DNA of 64,000 nt, from assembly GCA_949752745.1 (NCBI GenBank), contig OX457027.1:81461214-81525213 (forward strand). Reading direction: 5' to 3'. Source of the stretch: Protula sp. h YS-2021. Its lineage: Eukaryota > Annelida > Polychaeta > Sabellida > Serpulidae. Position numbers and translations under genes: made by a program. The notes beneath the pieces are model-generated. The model had not been told where the DNA came from. It did not search any database and was given only the letters and a program-made list of their open reading frames with translations. Below are positions 1-12,909 of this stretch, piece after piece (positions within the stretch are counted from its first letter, which is position 1; each line of letters begins with the position of its first letter).

Positions 1-3000
1 TAACCTTTAGTGTCTCAAATTAATGATGTCGACAAAGAAAATATGATTGACATGTGTAAAAAAAAACAGCTTGAATATGTCTATGAGGTGTGGTGTGGTA
101 AAGCTCAATTAAATGTGGAGTAAAAATATAATGTTATTTCACAAACAGTATTATTATCGGCGTGTTGTTTATAGGTGTAGTTGAATAGTTAAAAAAATAA
201 TTTGTGAAATATATATACCACAGCATGAAAGACATTTCCTAATTCAGAATGCTTATTATTTAATTTTATTTATTAAAGACCCTATATACAATTGTTACAA
301 TACCTGGTTTGTCTATAAAGTTTGAGCTAAAAGCTCTGGCTAGCATTATATGATAAAGAATCTGTCACAACGCATAAATGAGAGGGTTCCACATCATGTT
401 AATATAAGTAAAGACAAAAATATACCAATCTACATGCCACTGCTTGAAAAATAGCAGCAGTGGAACTTACACTTCGCAATAGTTTACCAATATAAAAAAA
501 AGAGCGAATAATTTGTCCATTTTAAACCTTTACACGTAAAGAGCAAATGATAAACTGACATAAAATTCCAGCTACAGATGCAGGTGTTTAAGTCACTGGG
601 TACTGACCTTTCTTCCGTAACTTAATGATACTGGAATTAGTGCTATCACTGTAGGTATATATGTATTATAAACGAATATGTCTTATGATTTATAAACATA
701 ACCTGGTAACAATAATGTCTTAGTAAATATTTTCTCACAACCAACGGATCATGTTTCAGCACAAATAACGCAAATTAAGACACAATATTTGTAGTTTGTA
801 TGTTACTGTATAATACATAAAGGATGGTCAAAAATGTTTATTAGCTATTATTAAACACCTGTTTATATATTGCTAAAATAGCAGTGATACAAAATGAAGC
901 AGAGAATATTCTTTTTATAAATACAGTGCTAAAGTATAGAGGGACTGATGTATAATTAGAAATCCGACTCCATCAAGTGTGTTCATTAAATCTGAACATT
1001 TAAGTGTCTGAACTTTCATCTTATCGTAAAATTAGTTACTTATTATATAAGGCGATAAAATCGTCCTTTTTTGTAATCGGTGAACGTATTCAGTTTGAAT
1101 TTAATGCAAAGTGCCATATATCTCTATTATGTTTCAAATTGCCACAACCCCATTTTGTGGTTTATTTTAACTGTTAGCGGTTATACATCATCAATTCCTG
1201 TGAAATAATAGACAAATTTCCAATTCTTTTTTGAAAAAATCATTTTCAGAACCCATACAATGCATTTGGAAGATAATGCAAAATATTGTGTTAATCTCTA
1301 CGTATAGTTATTTGCTTGGATAAACAAAGTTTGTGCCCTTCAAATTAGCGTTTGCTACTGGTATAATGCTGATATTTATACTTACATAATTTGTGTATTA
1401 TCTATGATTTTATGGATAAGGTAACCAACTCAGATCAAAATATAGCTCAATTTCACTCTCCAAAAGGCACAGAAAATAACTTTCATTGTTCGATGGAACA
1501 GCCCAGTCTTTCTTTTTCTGACACAGCATCAGTATCATTACAAGAGAATCGGTTTATATCAGTAAGTTCTGAAGCGCTATAGATATTAACTTAATTCATG
1601 ATTGAAAGTAAGATATGAGCTAGTTAAAACGTTGTTCTAAAATGCAAAACGTTGAAACTAAAATAACTGTGCATGTTAATTTATATTAAACATGTGTGTT
1701 TAATATCACGTTTAATATCAAGACGATGTTTATTATTGTCAAAACCTTAATCTTACCTGTATACCAATGTTATCTTATAAATGACTGTGCTATCTATAAA
1801 GTGCTTGCGAATGTAACTTTAAGTGCCATAAAAATATATTTAAGAGATTACCATAGAGTGCAAACTTTAATAAGTGTCATCCCACGCAAGTTATTAATAG
1901 ACCAACGCTATGTGTTAATCTTAAAAAGGTGTAACCAGTTTTTTTACTTACGGCGTAAATTAGACTCATCCAGGCACTGCTAAATAATATTGTGTTATCA
2001 AAAGTAAACAAAGTGCAGCTGGTTGAAATAGCCCATCTCCGAAGTAGCAATTGGACTTAAGATATTTTGCAATCGAATGGCGAAATATCACCCACTCAGT
2101 CCCTCAGGATTTTAAAAATCAGTATTGACAGCTAAAATCCATTGCAAAAAGTGTTATCTAATCTAAGCTCAACATGGAACAACCTTGTAATAAGCTTTGT
2201 AATAATAACCTTTTAGTATTTGTTTTATTAATAATTGAAGCTCACACCTCCGGCAGATTTGAGGAAGGTGTTAAAACTTTATGTCTCCCTCACTGTGCAA
2301 AAAGAGCAAGCCATGTATAAAGAGGCATCAGCTTTGCGTAAATTTGCTGCAAGGGCAATCTACAGACACTTAGAATGCGCACCACGTTATGTACATACCG
2401 ACAATCACTCCTCCTTTTCATTAAAATTTCCTTTTGCATCCGTCGACCATGAGTCAGCCTTGAAAGAGAGTATCACTGCCTGTCACCTTTAGTAATGTAG
2501 ACATGACGTCACATTAAGTCAGACATTGGCCCAAATGTGTTAGGGCTTTGGTATCAAATGTAATTTAAAAATTAACTCCTTTTTATATCTTTGAAGTACA
2601 GAAACCCTTTTATCTTATTACTGGAACACACCAAACAACATTTTATTAGTACAATAAAGGCCAAATGGAATGCCTTGCCACAATCAACGCAACTACCCAA
2701 TCTGAGCCGCAGTTACTGCTTGATTAGTGAACTATGGTGTCATTATTTGCGATGCGTTTTCTGAGTACGCATGTCATTCGTAGTGAGATCATTCCGCTTC
2801 GACCTTTGACTTGCTAACAGTTTCCTCGTTTCTTGTTGATTGTTCCTGAACTTCCGTGCGTTACAAGTCACTGTTGCTGAAACTGCGAAAAGGGTTAGGG
2901 TGCGCTCTGCTGTCTTTCCCCCTAAGGTTTTTAGCCTCGGTTTATTGACTGAACTTTGTGTTAATGAACATTTTATTTAATAAGAAACTGAGTTAGTTCC

Positions 3001-6000
3001 CTTGTAGGCCAAAATCTTGTGATTTTATTAAAGGAGGGGTGCTAGTGATTTCTGTCTTCTTTCTTATTGATCTAAACCTCGAATGTGATTTATTCATCCG
3101 CATCGGTGCACAGAGATAATATAACATGCACTTAGTTCCTACCAGAAGTATTATATAAATGAGTTTAGTGCCATGTAAAAATGGTGTCTGTGTATTGCTT
3201 CCTGATGCACGCATTTTAAGCCTGAAGAGAGTAATCGAAATATCCACTTTCTAAATATAAAGATTGCTAAATATCCTGCTCTCTTGTTTGTCTATGTTTC
3301 AATTTTAAAAATAAGGGTCACAATTTTGCATAGCATGTTTACAACACATAATGAATCGATCGTTCCACAGAAGGTTAGATTCACGCCCAAAGTACTTTCT
3401 GTAAAAACAAGTTAAACAAGACGATTTCATTACTGACCACAAAATCAAATCTGGAACTTCAAAAATGTGACTAAAGAAATGTTTAACAAGCAAACAAACA
3501 CACACAGAGAAAAAGGATGAATAATTAAAGTGTGAGATTTTAATAATAAAAAAATATAGCTGAAATATAGTTATTCAGCGCAACTTAAAATTATTACGGT
3601 ACTATATGTTGTAACTGTTCACATAGTGTGGAAAGCGGAAATATCAAAATACCGATGCGAATATTTGTGTTGTGTGTACCTTATTCATGGGCTGCAATGG
3701 CAAAACTTTTTGTATATAAAATGCAAGTGAATTTAAACGTTTTTAATGATAATAATAACATTATTTCAAACACGAAATGCAAAATGTCATTGTTATAATT
3801 ATCACGCGAATTTCCGCTTTTACTTTATAAACGTTCATTTACATGTATTTTGATCTCATAGAGCTGCAATTCACCTATTTAATTCATAATAAATTGAAAG
3901 AATAGTTTTCAGATTTCTATCTTGACTGATGCTAGATATTGAAGACAAAATACCTGTCATCAAAGCGAACATGACCAGATCCTATTACGCTATATACGTC
4001 ATTTAAGTTACATGTTTTAAAACAATTATTCACACTTTACATGTATAAATACAACAATGAAGTACGGTGGCAGTATAGATTCGAATCAGATAATTTAATT
4101 ATAGACATTGGTGAATAGAAAAATTGGTCCTGGATAAAGCTGCGTTGCAATTCAAACTTGGATGAATTTACATGTATTGGTATGTACAGCTATAATTTAT
4201 GGAACTTTAAGCCATTATGTAAGAAGATAGCAAATATTTTGTCATATTATGGTTGCGTGTTGATCAATTGGCAAAACTAAAATTTAAAAGTTGGCTCAGG
4301 AATATCGCAGTGAATGTTGATTTTTAACACTTGACAAGGCTTTGGCTTGCAAGAGTTATATGAATTTGTGCGGGCAAAATTCGTCCTTTTTTTTCTTCTT
4401 GACACTTTTTCAGATTTTTTGTGTCTTCTTCTTCTCTGACACTATGGGCCCTACGACCATCAAACTTGGGACTTATGAAGAGCTTGATCTGAACATGTGC
4501 ATGTCACTTTTTATTTTCGTCTTTGATTTCGTTTTCTTTGTTAAAACGCCATGTGAAAAGAGTGTATTTTTTGCAAATAAATGCGTAGCATTTAACGACA
4601 GCACAGCATACACATTTGCTTAGTGAGCTTTGTACGAGCTCTCACTGCGTAAATAGATAACAAGGCGTATGCCTGATCAGTCAATAAAACTTTAAGTCAA
4701 CAACAACCAAACACTACTCGGCTTATAAGACGTATTCAAGCTGTGTTGTTTACAATATATTATACAAGAAATAACCCATTGAAGGAAGTATTTTTGCGTT
4801 TTAATTTTTGTCAAGTGTTTAACATTTCGCCAGCGGAATGAGCTTCTAGTTTACTCTTGTTTTCGTAGATTTTCCACATCAAGCTGTAATATTAAGTCAC
4901 GCTCCATTAAAATCGTAGAAGTCTTAAAACGTCTGTGTTTCGCAAACGTCATCGAAATATATGGAGTTTAGCTTAGTCAGTTTGAATTTTGTGTTATTAC
5001 TGAACGAGAGTTAAGGAATGGATACCGGCATATCATATTATTTAATATTATCCGGAAATCATGGTAAATTTCAATTTCGGTTTTCATGATACAATTTAAA
5101 AATGCGTTTTTTTAAGCGTGGACAAAAACAAGTCTGTTTTAATATAATATGTAATTTACCAGTATTAAAATAAAATCCCAAATAGTGCAGTTAATGATTC
5201 ATGAAACAAAGCAGGTGAGGCAATTTCACATATGAAAGTACTAATCAGTTGACTCATAGGTTCACTACATAAAAACTACAATTTCAATATTTAACATTAG
5301 TTTTCTGGTGGGTTGAAAAAAATTTGTGACACATTTCAAGTGGCATTTGTTTTTACTTTGTTTTTTTTTTTTGTAATGTTAGTGAACAAGACGCTTTGTA
5401 AGTGAAAATGCACTATGAGTAACATTCAGTAAACACTGGATTGCATTTGAGGGAATACAGTGGCATTAATTGAAGATGTAAAACATTGAAATCGAAACTT
5501 TGATTCCAAGAATGAGTCGCCTGGAACGCAAGTACCAAGCAATATTTTGTGCACAGTGTCATTTAGTTATTCATACCCAATAAAAGTCAACTAAATTTGT
5601 AAATACTACACATTTGAAATAATTTACAGTTGTAGTTTAGAACATTTTCATATCTACTTGATTGTTAATGCATTCTTAAATAAAAAGTATAAATGTGCTT
5701 TGAGGTTTGTTTTCAAAACTTTTGTTCCCTTGAAACAAGGGGGTTTGCTGTCGAGTTGTATGTGCTCTTGCAGTACATTATCATTATGTCCCCAGGCATA
5801 CTTGTAGTTATCGCACTATTGGTTCATAATGCACCACATTCAGTGAAGCAGCCTCGAAAACAACAGCGCAACGTTCATTTGCGCACATATATTAACAGGA
5901 AACGTTAATATTAGTGAAAACATTGGCAAGTCTAGCTTCTTAAAGGAATCCTTGTCGTGACGTATGATCAACTGTGGACACTTACACGTTTGTGACGAGG

Positions 6001-6460
6001 TGTGATTGCATGCCTACGTTCGCCCTGTATGGTATTTGTTGCCATTATTGAGAAATAAAAAAAATAAAACAAAGATTCTGTTTGTCTCTTTGTTTCTTAA
6101 CTATATTATTCTTTGAAAATATGAGCTTGTCTTGAAACGAATTGTGGATAAGTTAGTAACTTGATCTGATCTGATTTCAACTAAACATCTAGTAAAATTA
6201 GCACTGGTTCAGTAATTATTTAGATTTAAATTATTTCTAACTGCAATTAATTTAGATGAACAGATCATAAGTTTGATTGCAATTGAATTGATAAATTATT
6301 ATTTGTCATTTGTAGATGAGTATACGTAGAGATTATAGTAACATTAGGATTGCAATTACTGTAGATGACCAGATGCAATTTTTGATTCCAATAAATGGTG
6401 ATAAATTGTTACAGTTTGTTTTATTCATGAAAATAGGTTTTTTTCTCTTAGTATAATTTT
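1..6460. other. AT-rich region without a recognisable gene
   Basis: I see only short open frames here, without conserved motifs, codon-like composition or paired splice sites. Homopolymer and AT-rich runs are common. The frames at 1391-1582, 1696-1983, 2235-2492 and 4342-4623 were looked at and not supported. Intergenic or intronic DNA is the simplest reading. Confidence 0.5.
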
Positions 6461-6465
6461 TTACC

Positions 6466-6564
6466 GCGGATCGGTCCGCGCGGGACTTGTCCTACTGTTG
6501 TGGCAAGCGGGACTTGTCCTCGCAGGACTTGTCCCCGAGGGACTTGTCCACACGGGACATGTCC
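6466..6564. promoter_or_regulatory. Row of five p53-family-like decamers
   Basis: GGACTTGTCC occurs at 6483, 6510, 6525 and 6540, and GGACATGTCC at 6555. All five fit the p53/p63/p73 half-site consensus RRRCWWGYYY. The last four start exactly 15 bp apart and their 5-bp spacers differ (TCGCA, CCGAG, ACACG). A small inverted repeat (CGCGGA-TCGG-TCCGCG) lies just before them. The motif match is seen in the sequence; binding is inference. A short decayed tandem repeat is the alternative. Confidence 0.4.
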
Positions 6565-6848
6565 TGTTCCCATACGTATGTGTGTTTGTATGCATTTACT
6601 TATGTCCTTTGACGATACGTGGGTTAAATAAAATAACTGAACATTTCAATATTTAGCAATTGTATTACAGCAGTCAAGTTTAGCAGATTCATAAACAGAA
6701 AATATAAATAGCGTTGGAACGTTTTTATTTTCAATTTCCTTACCTCACCTTAAACATCACTGATTGTTAAACATGTGAATGTGTCAGCTGAAATGAATTT
6801 CTGGAGAGATTCATGAATATCACACAAAACGCTGTAAGATGCATGTGT

Positions 6849-7069
6849 TTAGAGAAGAGCACGTTTCCTTAAGCCTTTGCTCATTTCGATGTCGCTGATC
6901 GGATGACCAGATAATTGCGTGACTAATTCCAGTTCCCAAGCAAAAATCTGAGCATTAGCTATTGCTGAAGCAGTCAAGCCTTTCATGTGATGCATGAGAC
7001 ATGCAAAGCAACATGTGTCTAAACAGATAAGCATTCTACTGCATTTAAACATTGATTTCGTGTCCTGGC
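6849..7069 (-). CDS. Candidate 3' terminal exon of an unknown host gene
   Basis: On the minus strand a strong pyrimidine-rich acceptor (TTTCTTTTTCCTTAG) is followed at 7069 by about 73 open codons ending in TAA at 6849. The peptide is Cys-rich at first (CLDTCCFACLMHH), then helical (ASAIANAQIFAWELELV). A possible AATAAA (plus-strand TTTATT, 6724-6729) lies about 120 nt past the stop. I do not recognise the family. Upstream exons on the minus strand (above 7.1 kb) were not found. It could be a chance frame. Confidence 0.3.
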
Positions 7070-7940
7070 CTAAGGAAAAAGAAATTATACAAAGCAGTGA
7101 GACATGCTGTTTGATTTTACACTTCAATACAACTGCGCAATGCTATAAGAACATCATATAATGTGCATAATACAAAGGTTAATTTAAAAATAGAAATATG
7201 AAAAAATAAAACAAAAATAAACAGTACATCACGAAAGATCAATTCAGATAACAGGAGGAAGTCAATTGATTGGAAAATTTTCAAGTCTTCTTTAAATAAC
7301 AGTTATAAACAGATTTAATAAAATAAACCAAATAAACATTACCGGCTAGTTAAATGCATAAATGTACAAAATATTACATATTACAGTAAAATCACAATAA
7401 ATCGGACAGATATACGAGCTAATTTGACCTCTTTAGTGAGGTGTCCGGTGTATGGAAAATCCCTCATTTTCCCACTTTAACGTAGTACCACCACACTATT
7501 TTGGTTGGGTAAAGAAATTATGCCTTACAAATTCAATGTTTTCACAATGATTAATGACCAGGAACATGACTTGTTTTGCACAGCAGAGGAGCGTTTCTTG
7601 TGGAAAAAACGCCCATATACAAAACTCCCCTCATTTTCAGCAACCACAGATATCTGCTTCCCAGGATGGAATTTCTTTTAGAAACTTTTTGTGCAGCAAA
7701 ATGTGGTCAAAGACTATAAACAAAAAGAGGCGTCTGTGCATAAATAAGCGAATCAACGAGCTAATCCGCCTTGACAAAGCTGGTAGTATCCAGATCTGAC
7801 AAGGCTCTTGTGTTGAATGAAAACAAGCAAAAATGGCAGACAAAAAACGTGGAGGGACACATTGTGCTGCATATGGATATCAAAACAGCCAAAATAACTC
7901 AAGCGTTTTTTATTGTTGCTGTTTTAGTGATTAAGTATCT

Positions 7941-8068
7941 CCCAATATCAGATGGGGGGAGCCCAAATATATGTACATATTGTTTCCGCTCTAGCACCTC
8001 TCCCCTGTAATCGCCCCATCCTATTTGGATATATTTCGTTAAACGCCCTCCCCCCATCTGATATGGGG
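7941..8068. repeat. Inverted repeat with 21-bp arms
   Basis: CCCAATATCAGATGGGGGG at 7941 is repeated in inverted orientation at 8048-8068, with one mismatch and a loop of about 86 nt. It could be the ends of a very small MITE-like insertion or a hairpin. No duplicated target site was evident. Confidence 0.45.
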
Positions 8069-8089
8069 GGAACTTAGTCACTACAAATC

Positions 8090-9980
8090 AAAAGCATTGT
8101 CTAAGTTCCATAAATGAGAGTGAACCCGTTGAATCATTGCAGATTTCTGACGAAGTTCGAGAAATTCTGAAAGTCGTTTGTGACTACTTGTTAAAAAAAT
8201 GTGATAAATCCTGTGATAATTGTAGAGTAAAATTAATGAATTCTTCCTACATTCCCAGACAATAACAAATTATACACATTTTTAAAAACGAAAAAGTATT
8301 GTGAAGAAAGTGCTTTAGTACATCCAACACAGAAATTTGTCAGTTTCGTGGGAATTTGGAAACATGGAAAAACATTTTTCATATCAGTTGCCTAATGTTA
8401 TTCACATGTGCAATATTTTTCCGCGGTTAATGGAGTCATTAAATGTTTCTTGGATAAATTTCAAGATCTCCTTTGTTACAATAATTGTAAAGATAAAATG
8501 ATTTTTCCGTGAAATTATGTTATAAAATAAGATTAAAAGCGGCAATGCGAAAGGCCAATTTTCAGAGCAAAGGAAAGGACGGGAAACGAAATAGAAAGGT
8601 GTTAAAACTTCTGCATTTATGAACATAAAAGTGAAAATACGGAAAATAAATATGTGACTGGAAAAAAGCCTTTTTTCAAGGGAGGAGAGCTGTGATACTG
8701 CCAGAGGTGTCAAGGACGCTTAGCCCGCATGCCACACCATAACACATAGCAGGATTCACGTCTTAAAATACACTGTCTTTGATGTGGTTTAGTAGAGTAC
8801 TTCTGACGAACCCATTGAATGAGCTTGTCATCCACTGTATATCCAGATCCCATTGAAGTTTTTAATCACGAATTCCATTGCCAATCACCATGCAGTCATT
8901 CAAACCATTTTAATGTTTTCTGACCTACTCAACCATGACCTCCACAGTGGCTAAAGCTCCCGCCCCCACCCAGTCATCACTTTAAAAAAAAATTTTCTTA
9001 CGATCATAGACCCATTCCTTAAAAATATACCGCACACGAGACACTGTCTACAGGAATAGCACATACCGGTGTGCGGTACCTTTCCCAACCGGCTGCCAAA
9101 AACAGGTCAGAGGGGCAGTTCACGGCGGATTTTCTCGGAGATTTGTTTGGGAGTGTTTCAAAGAGCCGCCCAATTCCATCCATATATTCTTATGTATCCC
9201 GTAGGAAGGGTTTGTAATATTTCTGTCTGTTTTACCTATAAGACATAATGACTATGTTATTGTTTTTCGAGGGTTATCAAACCATCTGTGAGATGTCTTA
9301 GTATAATCAGGCACCAACTGTATTTTTTGCAACTTTCTGCAGCAGAAGCCCCAAACGGGCTGCATTATGACTCATAATTGAATGCCGTAACTCTAAAACA
9401 GTGGAGATATACTGCACCATGTATGCATGCTTCCCCCCCCCCCCCCCCCCCACTGAAAACAACAGCAAACAATGAATGTTCAGGTACACAAATACCAGAG
9501 TCTTATCTAAAATGTTTCTTATGTTAGGGTTTGCAAACTGTTTTGGCGAAAGTATCTGACAAGAAGTAAGTTTTATTTTCGAGTAACTGTTCACCATCTT
9601 CAAAAAGAAATATGAATATCTTATTTCAAACTTGAGAAAAATTAATTCAGATATTCAAACCGAAAGGGTGTGGATCGAAGCTGTGTTTTAATCATTCAAA
9701 AGATGTGCACAAATTCATGAGGGATTTTATATTGTAATTTACAGCTAATTTTTTTCAATTCAAATAAACCATTTAACATGTGTACAGGGCATTCGGGAAC
9801 ATGATTAATTACACTCATGCACTAAATAATCAATCGTGAAAACATATTATTCGAGACGTAGTATTTACTTCTGATTCGTGTTTGCCAAGTGAAAACTTTT
9901 CAAGAAACGTTGTTTTGCACTCGAAACGCACAAAAAGGTCTCTATTGTCAGTTACTTTATGTCTATTGTCGGTGTTCCCT
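8090..9980. other. No gene seen; poly-C run
   Basis: The region holds only short frames without recognisable motifs. A run of about 20 C lies at 9432-9451. Confidence 0.45.
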
Positions 9981-9984
9981 TGTT

Positions 9985-11495
9985 CATGCCTGGTCTGCTG
10001 AGTGGAATCTCCCTGGTCTGCTGACCGGTATCCCCCTGGTCTGCTGACTGGTATCCCCCTGGTCTGCTGACTGGAGTTCACCTGGTCTGCTGACTGGTAT
10101 ATTCCTGGTCTGTAGACTGGTATCCTCCTGGTCTGCTGTCTGGAGTCCACCCGGTCTGCTGACAGGTATCCCGCTGGTCTGCTGACTGGTATCTACCTGA
10201 TCTGCTGACTGGTATCCCCTAGTCTGCTGACTGGTATCCCATGATATGCTGACTGGTATCCCCCTGGTCTGCTGACTGGAATCCCTCTGGTCTGCTGACT
10301 GGTATCCTCCTGGTCTGTGGATCGGTATCCCCCTGGTCTGCTGACTGGTATCCCCCTGGTCTGCTGACTGGAGTTCACCTGGTCTACGGACTGGTATCCT
10401 AGCGGTCTGTAGACCGGTATCCTCCTGGTCTGCTGTCTGGAGTACACCTGGTCTGCTGACAGGTATCCCCCTGGTCTGCTGACTGGTATCTACTCGATCT
10501 GCTGACTAGTATCCCCAGGTCTGCTGACTGGTATCCCCCTAGTCTGCTGACTGGAATCCCTCTGGTCTGCTGACTGGTATCACCCTGGTATACTGACTGG
10601 TATCCCCCTAGTCTGCTGAGCGCGATCGCCCTGGTCTGCTGACTTGAATCTCTCTGGTCTGCTGACTGACATCCCCTGGTCTGTTGACTGGTATCGCCCT
10701 GGTATGCTGACTGGTATCCCCCTGGTCTGCTGACCGCGATCCCCCTGGTCTGCTGACTGAAATCCCTCTGGACTGCTGACTGGTATCCCTCTGGTCTGCT
10801 GACTGGTATCCCAATGGTCTGCTGACTGGAGTTCACCTTGTCTGCTGACTGGTATCCTCCTGGTCTGTAGACCGGTATCCTCCTGGTCTGCTGTCTGGAG
10901 TCCACCTGGTCTGCTGACAGGTATCCCCCTGGTCTGCTGACTGGTATCTACCTGATCTGCTGACTGGTATCCCCAGGACTGCTGACTGTTATCCCCCTAG
11001 TCTACTGACTGGTATCCCCTGGTATGCTGACTGGTATCTCCCTGGTCTGCTGACTGGTGTCCCCCTGGTCTGCTGACTGGTACGCCCCTGGTCTGCTGAC
11101 CAGTATCCCCCTGGTCTGCTGACTGGTGTCCCCCTGGTCTGCCGACTGAAATCCCTCTGGTCTGTTGATCGGTATCCTCCTGGTCTGCTGACCGATATCC
11201 CTGGTCTGCTAACTGGTATCTCCATGGTCTGCTGACTGGTATCCCCCTGGTCTGCTGACCGGTATCTCCTGGTCTAGTGACTGGTATCCCCCTGGTCTGC
11301 TGACAGGTATCCTCCTGGTCTGCTGACTGGTATCTCCCTGGTATGCTGACTGGTATCACCCTGGACAGCTGACTGGTACGCCCCTGGTCTGCTGACCAGT
11401 ATTACCCTGGTCTGCTGACTGGTGTCCCCCTGGTCTGCTGACTTTGGTATCCCCCTGGTCTGCGGACAGGTATCCCCCTTGTCCGCGTGCTTGTG
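9985..11495. repeat. 23-bp minisatellite, about 65 copies
   Basis: The unit is close to CTGGTCTGCTGACTGGTAT plus CCCC, repeated over about 1.5 kb with scattered point changes. Because 23 is not a multiple of 3, translation gives a repeat of 23 residues per 69 bp. Several long minus-strand frames (SRPGGYQSADQGDTSQQTRG-type) result. These are by-products of the repeat, not genes. A longer order may exist, since variants such as GGAGTTCACC and GATCTGCTGACTGG recur. Confidence 0.9.
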
Positions 11496-11543
11496 AAAAT
11501 TTACTGCCCATTCCCGATCCTGAAACATAGATTGCTTATCACC

Positions 11544-11900
11544 AAAACTAACGTTTTATTTCGTAAAACGAGCTTTTACGAGTAAAAGCTCAATTCGCGT
11601 TCTCCACTTTTAATGGGTTCCCTTCCAGTGATATTTACCACGCAAAAAAAAAAGAACTTTTTGTGTTGCAGTTCGAGATCACTTATCCCGCCATCCATCT
11701 TTCGACCAATCACAATGACTGAGACATCGTCTGCTAGCCTCGCAGTATAGCCATTCCCTTTTTAGCCATAAACGGCGGTACAACATGCCCAGACTAGTTG
11801 GAGAAGGATGGGAGGTGATATTTACATTAATAGTGGAGAACGCGAATTGTGATTTTACTCGTAAAAGCTCGTTTTACGAAATAAAATATTAGTTTTACTT
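11544..11900. repeat. MITE-like inverted-repeat unit at the left end of the DIRS-like element
   Basis: The segment around 11544-11608 (containing CGTAAAACGAGCTTTTACG) is repeated inverted at about 11834-11900, so the piece is a near-palindrome of about 350 bp. Its core (11602-11763) also matches, inverted, the right end of the retroelement at 18181-18343. Directly after it, 11890-11935 matches the outermost right end again. The left terminus is therefore compound: a solo terminal unit seems to sit next to or inside the element's own end. Confidence 0.6.
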
Positions 11901-12909
11901 CGCCAAAGCTTTGAATTCGCTTATCTCCACTTTTAATGGGACTTGAGTCCGGAGCAGGGCAGCCTGCCATTCTTTGAACTGCCCAAAAAAGTCGCGAATT
12001 ACACTATGGCTTGCAAAAGCTCGTTATTTAAATAAAGGAGTGCTGGGCACTCGATGCACAAGAAGAAATAAAACTTGTCAGCTAAGTTTCAATTCTTTCA
12101 ATGATTTCCCAAATAATGTTCGGAAGAATACCATTCCCGTCTTGTAACATAAGGTAAAATCGGAAACAAAGTAAAATATCTATCACTTCGAGTAACGAGA
12201 CTGGAGTGCCTTGACAAGACATGCTGTTCATACTTGGAAAAAGAGAGACTCCGTTGTCTAACCTTCTTTCCCCATAACATTCTCTTAATCTACTACGTTT
12301 ATTCGAAATAATGCTGTAAAGATTGACTAGATTGCTCTAAGACTACTGAGAATCGACATAAAATGAAATACAGACAAATTTCGGCTAATTTGTGACTGTT
12401 TCCCTGCATGGGGCCGTTATGGGCCCATGGGCCCATTATGACACTATGGTACCCTTATCATGATCAAGAGACCGGTCTTTCGGTCTACCAGACACAAACG
12501 GGTATACGGTCACTGCGGTACGTTTGGGACCGAAACGGTCCCCCTTTCTTTCTGAAAGACTTGAAGAAAGGAGTTCAGAATTTAAAACCCGCGTAGCCGT
12601 AAGACTGAAGACTGGGCTGCACCAATTACACATACTATCATAAACGCCTCGGAATATATAGAATGCTTAATTAAAAAATTCTCGTCCAGCGTTTGCCCGT
12701 AGCTTAATATAAGCACGGGACCGAAACGGTCCGAAGGACCTTAGCGAAAGACGAAATGTCCAAAGTAAGAAGGGGAAGTCCTTCTTGTGGGTTGTTGCTT
12801 TCGTGGGTTGTTGTTGTTGTTGCTGTTCCCGTTACGGCCCTTGGAAAAGTTGCCCTTCTGCTTGCCCTTGTTATTGAACTTGGGGGACGCAGATCTACAA
12901 CAGAAACCA

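Noticed and set aside
2235..2492. 85-codon frame with a helical look (ADLRKVLKLYVSL)
   Set aside because: No paired splice sites, no recognised motif and no conserved context.
9985..11495. CRISPR-like array
   Set aside because: Units abut without unique spacers and the genome is clearly eukaryotic.
9830..11528. Several minus-strand frames of 78-168 codons with SRPGGYQSADQ-type repeats
   Set aside because: They are translations of the 23-bp minisatellite in different frames; the unit is not a multiple of three and there is no non-repeat domain.
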